Of a DNA stretch of 64,000 bases, positions 46,415 to 57,939 are shown in pieces. The notes under the pieces are model-generated. The model had not been told where the DNA came from and did not search any database. It saw nothing but the letters and a program-made list of their open reading frames with translations. The translations under genes were made by a program, and so were the position numbers. The stretch spans positions 33,801,969-33,865,968 of the forward strand of contig CM064424.1 in assembly GCA_032690845.1 (NCBI GenBank), in the 5' to 3' direction. Source of the stretch: Eleusine coracana subsp. coracana (taxonomy: Eukaryota > Streptophyta > Magnoliopsida > Poales > Poaceae). Position 1 is the first letter of the stretch. Every line of letters starts with the position of its first letter.

Positions 46415-48355
46415 GTGCTAATGTTTAGATTCATCAGGTTTATCTAATACTGCTTGCTGAGTATCAAATATGAGTTGTGGTTCACTTCTTTCAACAACAA
46501 ATAATTCCTCTTGTGAAGCCATGAATTCTTTGGTGGCTGATCATCATCTTCACCATACCTATTGTAGCACCTGAAGCTTGTACCTGCGACTTCACTTTTG
46601 GCTTCCAAACCTTCTTTGGTGGCTAATCATCATCTTCATCATAATTATATTTACTAGCCCTTATTTGTCTATAACGTGTTCTCTGTATCCTGCGCTTCTG
46701 ACTCCTAGAGAAAATACCAGATGGACACTACTGATCAGCTTGCTCTTGTCCTTCTTGCATTTCCTTATCGACTTCCTTGTCAAATTTAGCTTCATTGCTT
46801 ATACTTTTAGTCCCAAGTCGATCAAATGCAGAGATTCTATCCTGCTTATCAACTGAACCCACCATCAATCCTCTAGTCTCATCATGTCGATGCTGGTGCC
46901 GATGAGTATTTGTGGCTTCTCTATACATCTGATCTGTGCACTTACTTCATTTGGGACAATTATTAATCGATGGCAACTTCATATTATGATCCTAGCAATA
47001 CTGAAAGAATGGACAGCCCCAATATGGATCAAATTGTGACTCCTTCACTTCTCTGTCCCTCTTTTTCTGATATCTCTTTATAAAGGCTTCTACATTGTCG
47101 ATACCAGCCATGTTTACATTTGCAGGGAAAGGATGTCCATCGATCTTCATAGTACCTTTAGTGAATTTGATCTTGCCCTACTCAATTGCCATCTGAATCT
47201 GTCTCCTGAACACCTTGCAATCATTAGTATTATGAGAAGGAGAGTTATGCCACTTGCAATACCTCATTTTCTTCAAATCTTAAACAGGAGGAATCACATG
47301 ATTGGACGACAACTGAATATGTTTTTCTTGTAACAGCATATCAAATATCTTGTCGGCCTTGGTGATATCAAAATCATATTTTTCTTCAGGCTCATTCTAT
47401 TTCACCCATGGGCACGATAACACATTATTGTTTCTAGTCCATTCGGCCATATCGACTTCAACAGTTTCTTCATCAGATTCAGACCCATAATCATTATAAT
47501 TAACTTGAATCGGCCTTGAACGTGCCCTCGAGTCAGGTTCTCTTGAATGGATACCTTCTATATTAATTAAGACAGGCTTTCAAATTCGGCCGAGGGAAAC
47601 TTTTCTGTTAGAGGTGCAACCAAGCCATTGAATGCTATTTCCGCCATCTGTGTATCAGTCAGTTGCAGGCTAAAACACTAGCTGCATACATTTCTAAATC
47701 TTTATATGTAATCATGCACAGACACCCCAGCTTTCTGCCTCATAGCAATTAAATCTGATAATCTCAACTATCTAGTTTTAGCAAAGAAGTACTTGTGGAA
47801 TTTCTGCTCGAGATTGGCCCAAGTAATGATTGAATTTGCGGGCAACAATGCGAACCAAGAAAATGCCAATCCAGACAAGGATAATGGAAACAACCTGATT
47901 TTCAATGCTTCAGTATTACCAGCTTCTCCACATTGTACTAAAAATCGACTGATATGCTCAATTGTGGTAGTATTGTCTTGTCAAGTAAACTTAGTAAACT
48001 CTGGTGGCCTGTATCGACTCGGCATTGGAATCAAATCATAGCTTAGAGGATACGGAGGTCGATACACGTATGTCTATTGCTTTGACTTTAAACCAAATTG
48101 TTCTCTCATCACTTCAGCAATCTTCACTGCCCAATCATCGGTCAATACATTAATATTTGGAAAATCGATGTAGGACCAGATGCTGACATCTGAGCAGTTG
48201 TCTGCGAACCAAAATTAACAACTGTATGTTGGCCTCCTAACTCCTCTAGTAAAGCAGATGATGATGGCATCCCAAACATACTCGGCTCAACATTGGGTGC
48301 AGTTCCATATGTGACATTTGTTTTTGTAGTCTCCTGCCTATAATGATATGGATGC
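46415..48355 (-). pseudogene. Gag of D, middle and C-terminal part
   Basis: Degraded gag. Readable segments are HPYHYRQETTKTN with a Gly/Ser-rich region (48142-48340), a core around 47580-47760 (QLTDTQMAEIAFNGLVAPL), and a zinc motif near 47217-47258 (CKWHNSPSHNTNDC). A second Cys/His group (CPFFQYC) is near 47000. Stops are frequent. The N-terminal part continues beyond the C fragment at 49341. Confidence 0.72.
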
Positions 48356-49077
48356 TGATGTGGACAAGGGTTCCCGATCTTCCGAAAGATTCTGGATACA
48401 TTGATTTGGTCGGAGGCGACACACAAATCGATCCGGCTTCAGAACAGCACGTTCTAAACCCCGCAATCGCAGCACGACGTCTCCTCTGGTTATCAACCAT
48501 CCTAAAATGATTGACCTCGCCGAGAAGGCTAATCCCTGCCTGCGAATCAAGAACACAAGCAAGAACAAAGAAGAAAGCAACACAATTGCAGATGTATTAT
48601 GAATCTCACGAAGTTGGGGTCTCACAAACCGTGATGACGGTGAAACTGTTATGAACAGAATAATCTAAGAAAAACCCAAACCCTAAGGGTATGGCGGCGG
48701 CTGTATATGAAGACCCTAGGATCGTGCAAGACCCTCTGGACGCACCCCTACTTGGGCTCAACTAGATACAAAGCCCAAAGGCCAAAAACAGACGACACAA
48801 CACCAAAACAGATTCTGGACTCTCTCTTGTTTCGACGATTCCTGATGACTCCGGATGAATTTTGATATGAGACCGGCGGCATTGGAAAGGTCTTCTTCTT
48901 ATCTTTCCGTGCATATGTAGAATGTCCAAATCCGAGTCCGTATGCGTCTTCGGCATCCGTTTTAGTGCAGACTGGTCCTGAGCCCCGAAACAGACTCGAA
49001 GTCGGTTTTGGTTGGGCCTCCACCTTGGCTTCCACGTCCTTGCTGGTCCTCCACGTCTCCAAGTCCTTCTCCCATCA
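48356..49077 (-). mobile_element. LTR of a family C relative inside D gag
   Basis: 722 bp with ends TGATG...CATCA. Its 3' end (CCCGATCTTCCGAAAG on the plus strand) resembles the end of the C LTR at 2275-3035, but most of the body differs. On the minus strand it follows a purine-rich CATGGAGAGGACCAGGAG. Confidence 0.75.
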
Positions 49078-49340
49078 TCTCCTGGTCCTCTCCATGGTTC
49101 CTAATTATAATATAATCATTAGGTAGCAAACCATTCTTAAAAGTGACATATAATGAAGAATGTAGGAACGAGCTCACGTCTAAATTTAGTCGTCGTGCAC
49201 GAGCTCTAGTCATTGGACCTTGCAAGTCCAAAATTGGAGGAGTGTTGCATGTATCCTTAGGAGTGATGTCCTCTTCAGATGCGTACGTGGAGAGGTTCTC
49301 TGCAATATTATTCTTCGAGGTGTCCTTCCAACTGCACCAT
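49078..49340 (-). pseudogene. Polyprotein C-terminus of the family C relative
   Basis: Minus-strand frame with LDLQGPMTRARARRLN, the GP-[IM]-TRARA signature seen at the end of many plant gypsy polyproteins, reaching into the LTR. Upstream of about 49340 the sequence changes to D gag, so only the 3' end of this element is present. Confidence 0.65.
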
Positions 49341-49865
49341 TGTCAATGTTCTTCTGAGGTGGAGAAACTTCAGAAGATGACGGCTTTGCTCCAGTGTGCT
49401 GTGGAGTAGATGCATCAACTGTAGACCGAGAAAGATTTCCATGTACATAGAAATACACCGCCCCATGAGTAGAATCTTCGTATAAACACCCCTCCACAGT
49501 CTGGATGATCAAAGTTCTCAAAGTATTAACCAATACATGTGACTGGTTAATTAAGGCATGGTATACAACAGTATGAATCATATTGTTTAGAGCTGCCTCA
49601 TTGACAACTTGCATTGGTTTGTTCGCAAGTGCTTCTTCTGTTCCATCTTCAATTAAGGCAGCAGCTGTAATTTCCCCTTCTGAATGATCTTGCCCTGCCT
49701 TGTCTTGCTGAAAGTACTCAATAGAAGATTCTCATACTCAGCCATTCTCTGACTAATTTGTGCTTTTGCTTCATCGCTCAATTCATCTTTATTGACAAAC
49801 ATGACACAAGCTTCTGGATCCTGCGGCATTCCAAGTCCAGACATGATGCAAGCTTCAAAGTTCTT
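49341..49865 (-). pseudogene. Gag N-terminus of D
   Basis: Minus-strand frames starting near 49840 (MSGLGMPQDPEACVMF, KAQISQRMAEYENLLLSTF) and continuing at 49614 (MIHTVVYHALINQSHVLVN). It directly follows the primer site. It is separated from the rest of gag by the C fragment. Confidence 0.68.
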
Positions 49866-49886
49866 GGTCCCATTGGGCGTGCCAAA
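49866..49886 (-). other. Primer-binding site of D
   Basis: On the minus strand TTTGGCACGCCCAATGGGACC, five bases inside the LTR end at 49892. It differs from the sites of the A, B and R families. Confidence 0.75.
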
Positions 49887-49891
49887 AAGCA

Positions 49892-52661
49892 TGTTGATAT
49901 GAAAATCTTCACGCGTGACCTAGGAGATCTGCTTAGCTCCAATGCAGTCTCAATACAAGAAATCGGGGCGTGCCAGTCGATTTTCCCTACAAATCGACAA
50001 AGAGAGATAATAGTGAAACGACACGGGTCACCGGCCTGGGACAGGCCGATGAAGAAAGTCGATAACCATTGTTCGTGAGATCAACCGATACTATTTTATG
50101 AATAAATAAAATAAAAGAATTTAAACTAATCGGCTGATATTATTGGCTTATCGGCAATATTTTAAGTCAATAAACAATTTTAAATCATAGAAGCCAATAA
50201 AGAAATGAGTTGACCAGCCAGAGTCGATAAGCCTACAGTGTTCATGAAGTACCTGCTTCGCTAGACATAAAGGACCAAAGTTGATAGAGCTGAGTCGATA
50301 GTTCTACAATAAACATGAACATATTTGCTCTATCGATGGTGTTAGGTCGATAGATCTGATTTGCTTTTATTGCAAATATGCTCATAAATTACAGATCTAA
50401 TTTGTCTCAAACAAGGGGGCAAAAGACTATTATAGTGAATGGTATAATCAATTAAGCATCAGAAAGTCGATTGAACCGTGGTAACCTATTGACTTTATTT
50501 ATAAACAGATCATATCTAACCATATCAACCCAGCAAGAGATCAGAGTCGATGTAGCCTCACTGATTTGAATAGATCGAACTTAATTGAGACAGTGTTCAA
50601 ACACTGTAAATAGAGCTAGATTTGATCTATTTACATATAAAATCGATAAAGTGACTCGAATAATAGATCTAAATAATACTTATAGAACCTACCACAACTA
50701 CAATAGATCGGCCTCAACCAAGACAGTATTGCAATTAGAGTTGATAAAACAAGCATCAAATAGATCTAATTACCGGATACTAGCAATTCTAACAATAGCA
50801 ACTAGAATATCAAATTAATGAGAAAGTACTAGTTGAGATTGATATAATTACCGAGGGTGACTAATCAAAGTCTCTCACTGATATCGGAGCCGATGCAGTT
50901 GTTGGTCGTAACTACGCACCAACTTATATACCGCAAGAGGACGGTGTACGATTGTAGCACTTTTTTCCCTTGAATTGAGTATTCCAAGGTTTATCAAATC
51001 CACTGGGACCTTAGGGATAATTAAACAAAGTTAACAGTAAAATATGTAATCAAAGCTACTATCGAGTTTAGGTTGCATGAGGGGAGACTAGCCAACGCAA
51101 AGGTGCGCCATACAGTAAATCTATCGTTGCGCCGATCGACGCAGGTGTTGAGCTGATCGGCACAGTAGTGAATCTAAGCCAAAGTGCGCCAGATACCTTT
51201 GTAAGTCTATGCTGTTAAGTGAGTAACCAGATATCTACTAGTGAGATCGTAACCCGAAAGTCTAATTAAATAGCATCATAATGGGTAATTATATGGATCA
51301 ATGAAAACCTATAATGAATAAGACCATTCTGCTTTTCGAGCGGCTCCCGATTTATCACTGCCGAGAGGAAGCCCTTAATCGCGCGAGTATCTTACCCTAC
51401 TCAACTATCCAATAGTGCTGCACAAGCTTAGTGTTGTCACCACTAAACCACACTACTAGCATCATCAAGCAACCATAATCAATACAATGTCCAAATACAA
51501 TCCCAATCACCACGATCAAGATAATATCTACTTACTTACCCTAGAACTAAGCAATTGGAATAAGCACGTGCATGATTATAGAATCAAGATAGACAAATCA
51601 CTAAAACCATCATCAACATATTCAATCATCCTTGAGATACTAGAGTAAGATTCATCCCTGTCGAGATGGCCTACCTTGACGGATCAACTCTTAACACCAA
51701 TGGTTCTTGAAACTCAACTAGAGATCTATTCTAACAGGACAAGCCCTAGTGGCTCTAACTCACGTATCTGTTGTCCCTCTGTTGCCCCTGTCCTCCCCTT
51801 TCACAGCCAAGGGTTTACATGTATTTATAGGGGTTCTACTCGTAAAGGAGTCAGTTTCTAGCAAATAAGACGGTTGCGCCAATCGGCGTAGGATTGCGCC
51901 GATCGGCGCAAGCCGTGTCTTCTCTGGTTTCTTCTTCGAGTCGGTTCCTCTGTCTTCCACAGCTGTCATGTGGGCCTTTTTCTTCAAGATAAAGTCTTGT
52001 ACTGCACATCGAGATCTTGAAGTTCCATAAATCTTCTAGGCAAATATCTTCAAGTGTCTTGCGTAGATAAACTTTCCTAAACATGTGGAATGGGCCTCGG
52101 TCACTTCTGTGAGCCAAAACACCCTTGCATCGACCGGCTCATGGACTACGCCGATCGGCACACTGGTCTTCTTTAGTGCTTTTCATCGGTTCTGGACTCC
52201 TGTCCTCTCCACCATCACTTTAATCACCAATTTTACATGTTTGTGCAATAAAGCTCCAAAACAATGCAATATATAGACAATATCATAGGTAAATGGCCTA
52301 AATTAGTATCAATTATTCTCTAATTGGGGTAATATTCACATATAAAAGGGGCACTTGGGGAGTGCCAACAGCAGCCCGTGCGAGACGAGGGTTTCCTGGA
52401 GTAGGAAAGGTTGGCGATGCGCCTAATTGTATTGAATGTAAGTGTTTTTCTTCCCGTACAGATCCTATTACATATTTATAACCTCATACAAGAAGTTCTG
52501 ACCCGACTCAATCAGGACTCTTAAACAAACCAACTAGGTTTAAAATAAAATCTAAACTAACAAATAGAAAAGACAAAATAACCCCATAGGGGCCCACTTT
52601 TCCTCCTTTTGGCCGCTGGTCCTCTTCTGGTTCAGCCGACTGCACCCTTATGGTGACAACA
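49892..52661 (-). mobile_element. 5' LTR of D, interrupted
   Basis: Two pieces (49892-50899 and 52376-52661) match the 3' LTR 25713-27060. A TATA box on the minus strand is at 52473-52480. It is split by the solo LTR at 50900 and followed by the target duplication GATGG. Confidence 0.9.
50900..52370 (-). mobile_element. Solo LTR inside D 5' LTR
   Basis: 1471 bp, TGTTGGTCG...GTGCCAACA, flanked by GCAGT (50895-50899) and GCAGC (52371-52375). The uninterrupted D LTR has GCAGC, so the target duplication has one later change. A minus-strand TATAAATA is at 51822-51829, and the end resembles Athila-type LTRs (GAGTATTCCAAGG). No internal sequence is attached, so it is a product of LTR-LTR recombination. 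Confidence 0.85.
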
Positions 52662-52666
52662 GATGG

Positions 52667-53441
52667 TACAAGACTAAGGTCCCTAAATAAATAGTGCTGA
52701 GCGAGCAAAGCAACTAAGTATGAAACTTACTTAAAAAGGAAACATAATAACCCAGAAAGGAATCATGAAGACTTCCAAAATATGGCAAGCATCCATCAAG
52801 GTACAAGCATGGAGAAGAGGTGGATAGGCCCACTCCTCCTCCAGACTTCCTATCACTCTCTCCCTATTTTCTAAGCACTTTGGCAGTGCTAAAGCCTTTG
52901 AGAAATGATGTACTAATCTAATCTTGAAGTTTGTGGAGAGTGGAGGCACTCCCTTTCTTATATAGGGGTCCATAGTCGGTAACTAAGGGGGTAACTCCCG
53001 CCCTAACCGCGGGAACTGACCTTGGAAAGGCGGTGGGATACTCCGTGAGCAGGCCTGGGCTGAGTGGGCCTCAATCTTTTTTGGCCTAACACAGGTGTTC
53101 GACCGAACATAGGCTGGCCCCTCTTGGCCTCAGCCTTCTCCAGGACTCCATCTTACTGTCCTCATTCGTACCTCCATGTGTTAGGCCTTCTGGTATGTCG
53201 ATTTTCTCTATTTATGGGTCTGTGGATCCTTGTGTTGTGCTCTGATTGGCCAGAAGTGTGCTTTCTCCTATGATGACATGGAGTTTACCTCAGTTATGTG
53301 GATAAATCACCTACAAGCAAATATTCACCAACACTTATGGAATTCATTAGTAATAAACTCCTACCACTATATTGGTTGTTTGCTTTTATAGTTTTATGCA
53401 GGTATTTGATGGTCAGATTTAGTACATAGTGACCGACAACA
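52667..53441 (-). mobile_element. 5' LTR of element A, piece 3 of 3
   Basis: Upstream part of the A LTR, ending at GACCGACAACA (minus strand start TGTTGTCGGTC). A minus-strand TATATAAG is at 52957-52964. With the other two pieces it makes an LTR of about 1.2 kb. Confidence 0.85.
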
Positions 53442-53891
53442 CCTATCATTAACATATATTTTTATTTAATTCATGATAGTCTTAACTCCGCCTATGTTGA
53501 GTCTCACCATAGGTAGTCCCAAGCCTGGGTAAAGGAGGAGGGTTGTGTTAGGTTTGGCGAACCAACGTAAAAAACCTAGCCACTCAAATGGATATGAAAC
53601 CCATAAGAAATTCATTGGGGCGTAACCCTCTTAGTGACGCGCTACATCATAACCTGGGTGTGGTGTCAAATGGGCAAGGTCTGGGTCGTCATCCCCTTGG
53701 TGGCACGTCGTATCATGACCTGGGTACGACGAATAGTGAGCAAGGGTCTGGTCGTCGCAACCTTAGTGGCACGCTACATCTACGCCCAAGTGTGGTAAAA
53801 AATGAGCAAAGTTCTTCATAGTTTCCTCGACGGGTGTGATGGGTAAGGAAGGTAGCCGAGCCAACTAGGATTCATCTAGAGAGTTAGAACG
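53442..53891 (+). repeat. Spacer with ~67-bp degenerate tandem repeats
   Basis: About three copies (53620-53820) of a unit with CTTAGTGGCACGCTACATCATGACCTGGGT and GAGCAAGGTCTGGTCGTC halves. It is preceded by CCTGGGTAAAGGAGGAGGG-type sequence that I associate with 5' regions of grass LINE-like repeats, though that assignment is uncertain. It separates element A from A2 and may be the oldest sequence in the window. Confidence 0.5.
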
Positions 53892-55464
53892 TGTCGACGG
53901 TCCTTAAATGCTAAATCTGACCGTCAAATCCTTGCTTAAATAACATAAAAGGAATAAACAACATAGTGGTAGAAGTTTATTATTAACAATTTCCATGAGT
54001 TTTGGTGAAATATCTGTTTGCAGGTATATTAGGGTCAAAACATGAAAAAACACCCCGTCAGCCGATCACGGCTGTGAAATAGCCGTTTTCCACTGGCTGA
54101 CAGGGTATGAGGCTGAAATCAGGGCCCGGGCAGGGTCATGCCAGCTGAAATCAGAACCCAGCCAACAGGGTCAAATTAGGCTGAAATCAGCCACCCGGCT
54201 GATCAAAACAGAGTCCTCATCAAGCTGATCATCCGACCCGGCCGATCCTACAAAACACTCCACCATGAAGTTGTTTTCTCGTCCCGGACCAAAAGTAATG
54301 AAATATGGCCAAGGAAAAGAGGCCCATGAGTGGTCTAACTGGGAGAAGTCACGGGGTGACCCAAAGAGGGTCGGCACTCGGCCATGGCTGCCAGCCGGGC
54401 TAGGCCGCCGCCCGGCCTCCCATGCCACCCGGCCTAGGTTTGCCACCCAGGGTCGCCAGCCCATGAGGCCCATGAAACCTACCGGCCCCAAAATGAAGAA
54501 GTCGGTGGGAATCGACCAAAGAACCGCCATCAAGACAAGATCTGATCCAACCAAAACAAGTCGGTCGGGAACCGACTCAATCCTACGGTCGCCCGACCTT
54601 GCCTGCCGCCTGGTGGTGCATGCCGCCCGGCACACGTGGCTGCCCGACGTGACCCCCCACCCGGTGGACCGACTTTTGCCCACCGACTGTCCTTCACCTA
54701 CAAGTACCCGCCAGCCCTTCGCCACCTATAAATAGAGGGGAAATTCGGCAAAAAAGGGACAACACACAAGAAGAGTTTAGAGCTCCACTTCAAAAGGCTT
54801 TAGCACTGCCAAAGTGCTTAGAAAATAGGGAGAGAGTGAGGGAGTGTTCGGGAAAGCACCGGGCTTGTCGGCGATCTTCCCCATACTTGTACCTTGGTGG
54901 ATGCTTTCCTTTTCAAGTAAGTGTTCATGATTTCTATTTGGTATTTGAGTTTCCTATTTAAGTAAGTTCTTTCTTTTATTGTTTATGGGATCATCGCTCT
55001 ATTTAGTTAGAGTATCTTAGTCTTCTATAAGCGTGGTACCAAGACTAGGATAGTAATTGATAGCATAGACGTGGTGTCTAGGCTAGAGGTTACCTTTGTG
55101 TGCCGTGTGCCCCACGGTTTGTAGAGGAAGTCGGTAGGTGGTGACAGCCCTAACGGCCTTAGTAATCCTCCACGTTCGGGTACGTTATAGAGCTGTTGGC
55201 CGGAGTCTCCTGTGGATGCAGGGGTAAGCCGGTGCCCGAAGTAAGTAGTAATAGACCGAACCTATCTTATTATAGGATCCTTGACCATAGGAATCCTCTC
55301 TACCCTCTGCCTACCATATTCTTGTTGTCCTTGGATGGATTACTTTAGAAGAATAATACACACACGTTCTCTAAGATTCGATAACCTGGAATACTCCTAG
55401 GTGAAGTGCTACATTGGTATCCGTGCGCTTGCGGATTTATCAGTGATTTTAAGAAATACCAACA
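53892..55464 (+). mobile_element. 5' LTR of A2
   Basis: A 1573-bp LTR, TGTCGACGGTCC...AATACCAACA, with a GC-rich block, TATAAATA at 54727-54734 and the conserved GGTGGTGACAGC block. It is the same type as the minus-strand LTR 61889-63449. Confidence 0.87.
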
Positions 55465-55622
55465 AGCATTTCTGGTGCCATTGCCGGGGATGGTAATATT
55501 TCTGGTGTGACGCTAAGAAGTGTCAACAAGCATTTCTAGCGTCGTTGCCGAGGATAGTAATATTTCTGGTGCGATGCTAAGAAGTGTCAACAAGCATTTC
55601 TGGCGCCATTGCCGGGGAACGG
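55465..55622 (+). repeat. Primer-binding site triplicated in 64-bp repeats
   Basis: Units 55465-55528, 55529-55592 and a partial 55593-55622. Each starts AGCATTTCTGGCGCCATTGC and each full unit ends in an LTR-like AAGAAGTGTCAACA. Primer-site versions are TGGTGCCATTGCCGGGGA (55473-55490), a diverged second and TGGCGCCATTGCCGGGGA. The minus-strand copy at 61770-61888 has the same iteration. Confidence 0.9.
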
Positions 55623-55693
55623 TTGTTGTATCATCTTCAATCCTTGTCCGTCCTCGTATCTTTTCTTTCTTTATTTCTTTCCACATTTCTACA

Positions 55694-56299
55694 ATGGAGC
55701 AACCTACTATCCAATCCTTTTTTGCTGCAAAGGGCGAGTTTTTTGAGCCACTGCCGTCTGCGGACCCAATTCGCACATCCGGCTATGAACTCTGTCCTGG
55801 CTTTATAGCCATGGTTCGGGAGCAGTCTTTTTCTGGCCTAGATCTTGAAAATCCTTACCATCATTTGCGAGAATCTGAGTTTGTGTGTTCATGTTTGTTC
55901 ATTGACGGTATGACACATAAAACATTAAAGTTGAAATTGTTTCCCTTCTCCCTCATGGAGAGGGGGAAACAATGGTACACTTGTACTATCGGGACTGTAA
56001 ACAGTGATCTAGAAGGACTTCGAGATAAATTTTATCTCACTTTCTTCCCTCTGTCCCATATTGTCTCCCTTCATAGGGAAATCCTTGGTTTTCGCCAGAA
56101 TGAGAAGGAATCCATTGGAGCAGCTTGGGCTAGGGTCTCTTTGCTACTGCAATGTAGCCCAGACTTGTCGGTACCCAATGAAATGTTGCTTCAACACTTT
56201 TACTCAGGTCTAAACAAAGAGTCTGACCAATTCCTCAACATTGCCTCTGGAGGATTGTTTGTGCATAGGAGTGCGATGGAAGGAAGGGAAATCCTTTAG
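55694..56299 (+). pseudogene. Gag N-terminal part of A2
   Basis: ATG 55694 (MEQPTIQSFF) opens a frame of about 200 residues; the frame is open further upstream, but the leader repeats make that unlikely to be coding. It contains MVREQSFSGLDLENPYHHLRE, LFPFSLMERGKQWY, LRDKFYLTFFPLSHIVSL and LNIASGGLF, an Athila-type gag core. It ends at a TAG in a position where the related gags continue. It matches the minus-strand fragment 3036-3538. Confidence 0.85.
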
Positions 56300-56930
56300 C
56301 GAATATTAGAAAACACATCCTTCTTAGCCGACCTTAGTGATCCCCTACAGGAGGAAGCTACGTCGAGCCGCACGGACCCCTCAATAGCCAAATCCGAGCC
56401 CATACCTTGCCTATCCCTAGATTTGACTTTTGAGCCATCCCCCGAACCTCGAACACTAGAGGAAGAAGAAATTCAACCTCCAGAGTTCTTATTTGAATTT
56501 GAGGAAGGTCTTTTTAAAGACTTTGGGAATGCCTCGAATTATTGTTCCAAAAAGAACCCACCAGTTCCCATCTGTCCTCCTCGTTCTCAAGGGGATGGAA
56601 ATCCAACCCACGAGGGTCCCTCAATAGCTAAATCTGAACCCACAACTCTCTCATCTCTAAATTGTGTTGTTGATACCTCTCGAAAGGAAGAAGAAATTCT
56701 ACCTTCAGGGTTGCTAGTCAAATTCGAGGAAAACTTACTTGATGATCATAGAAAAACCTCAAATTACATCTGGCAAAACAAGCCTACGGTATTTGCTTTG
56801 CCTCCTAGTCCTTTCCAAGAAGCAACTTCAATGGAGGCCATGAAGAAGTAGCGGTTGAAGGAAGAAAAGCGCTATTTCAAAGCTATCCAAATCCATTCGC
56901 CTTCCACAGCCATTCCTTGTGTTATATGAG
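56300..56930 (+). pseudogene. Gag C-terminal/linker region of A2
   Basis: Frame 56423-56851 is acidic and Pro-rich with two copies of an E-[FL]-LFxF/VKFEE-NL-D..G.SNY theme (PPEFLFEFEEGLFKDFGNASNY and GLLVKFEENLLDDHRKTSNY, shortened here). No zinc knuckle is visible. It is the spacer between gag and protease in this family. Confidence 0.6.
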
Positions 56931-57210
56931 GAAATGTCGTAGAGGCCCTTTATGATCCCACTGTAGGAGTTAATATCATCCCTGAATACATAGCTTTACT
57001 GCTTGTGGATGATATACACCTAGAGCCGATTGAGTTAATCTACAAGGATGCATCAGGAGTAACCTTTCCATCTCGGGGGATTGCAAGGGTTATACCGATC
57101 GAGATAGGCAAAATTGAGCTTCACTTAGACATTCATGTCTTTCCTATTATCAATTTTGAACTCCTCTTTGGCTACACACTAGAAAAACTCCACCTACTAG
57201 GAGCATCATA
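56931..57210 (+). pseudogene. Protease-like remnant of A2
   Basis: The catalytic loop position reads ALYDPTVGVNIIPEY, with Asp-Pro-Thr where Asp-x-Gly is expected. It is followed by FPSRGIARVIPIEI and the second block FELLFGYTLEKLHLLGAS in place of LLGRP. The fold could be a retropepsin, but the changes suggest an inactive or structural domain. An upstream TGA at 56928-56930 breaks the frame. Confidence 0.6.
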
Positions 57211-57939
57211 AGGGAGCCTTACTAAAAGCTTAGAGAAATTGCTTTCGCCACCAAGACCTCTTGCTTAGAAAATATGTTGGTGAGGCCTCATCTTGAGCAT
57301 CCCCCGCTTGACAAAGTGATGCTTGTTTCTCAACTTGCATCATTGAAGCTTGTTCTTTGTGAGAACGCGAAGCTTTTCACCTAAGAAGATGACGAAAAGG
57401 GAAAAACTCCAAATCCTTTTGAAACCAAACCGTCTCCTAACTTGCCTAAGCCATTTTCCTGCTTCCCTCATTACTATGTTCTCAATGGTGATCAAGAATC
57501 GACTGTTACCCTTATCGATGGATTCCGTGAGAAGGAGAAACTTTGGGCCATCGGATTTGTGGAGCCATTGACTCTAGAAATAGAAGGTGAAGATTCAATA
57601 GATGAGCATGAGAGCTTCTTTCTTGATAACACACAAGATACATGCTCATTTAATGAATCTCTAGAGTCAGTCAACTTTTGTGCCAAGCATACCTACGGGA
57701 ACTACAATCACCTCAAGAGCCTCATTTGTAAAATGTTTAGAAGGATGATTGTAGATACTTTTGTTTATCATAAATATTGCAAATCTCGTAGTTGCACTTT
57801 GGCACTAACCTTGCAGCTAGAGCTTCAATGACACATCAAGAATTCTTGGTGGATTGGGAACTACATCGCCAATGATAGCTGCAATATAAAGTCCCCGTGG
57901 TCAAGCTTTTGATCATAAACAAAGCACTACTAGGAGATG
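57211..57939 (+). pseudogene. A2 post-protease remnant
   Basis: Short acidic frames (57442-57831, with LEIEGEDSIDEHESFFLDNT) of an unrecognised protein part. No polymerase motif. It ends at the TRIM target duplication AGATG. Confidence 0.4.

Larger units (their letters stand above)
25713..52661 (-). mobile_element. D: Tat-type LTR retrotransposon with nested insertions
   Basis: Minus-strand element bounded by LTRs at 25713-27060 (3') and 49892-52661 (5', itself interrupted). The target duplication GATGG is at 25708-25712 and 52662-52666. Internal parts in element order: primer site 49866-49886, gag, protease, RT, RNase H, second RNase H, integrase, spacer and purine tract 27061-27078. Removing the insertions leaves roughly 11 kb. 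It is inserted in the LTR of element A. Confidence 0.92.
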
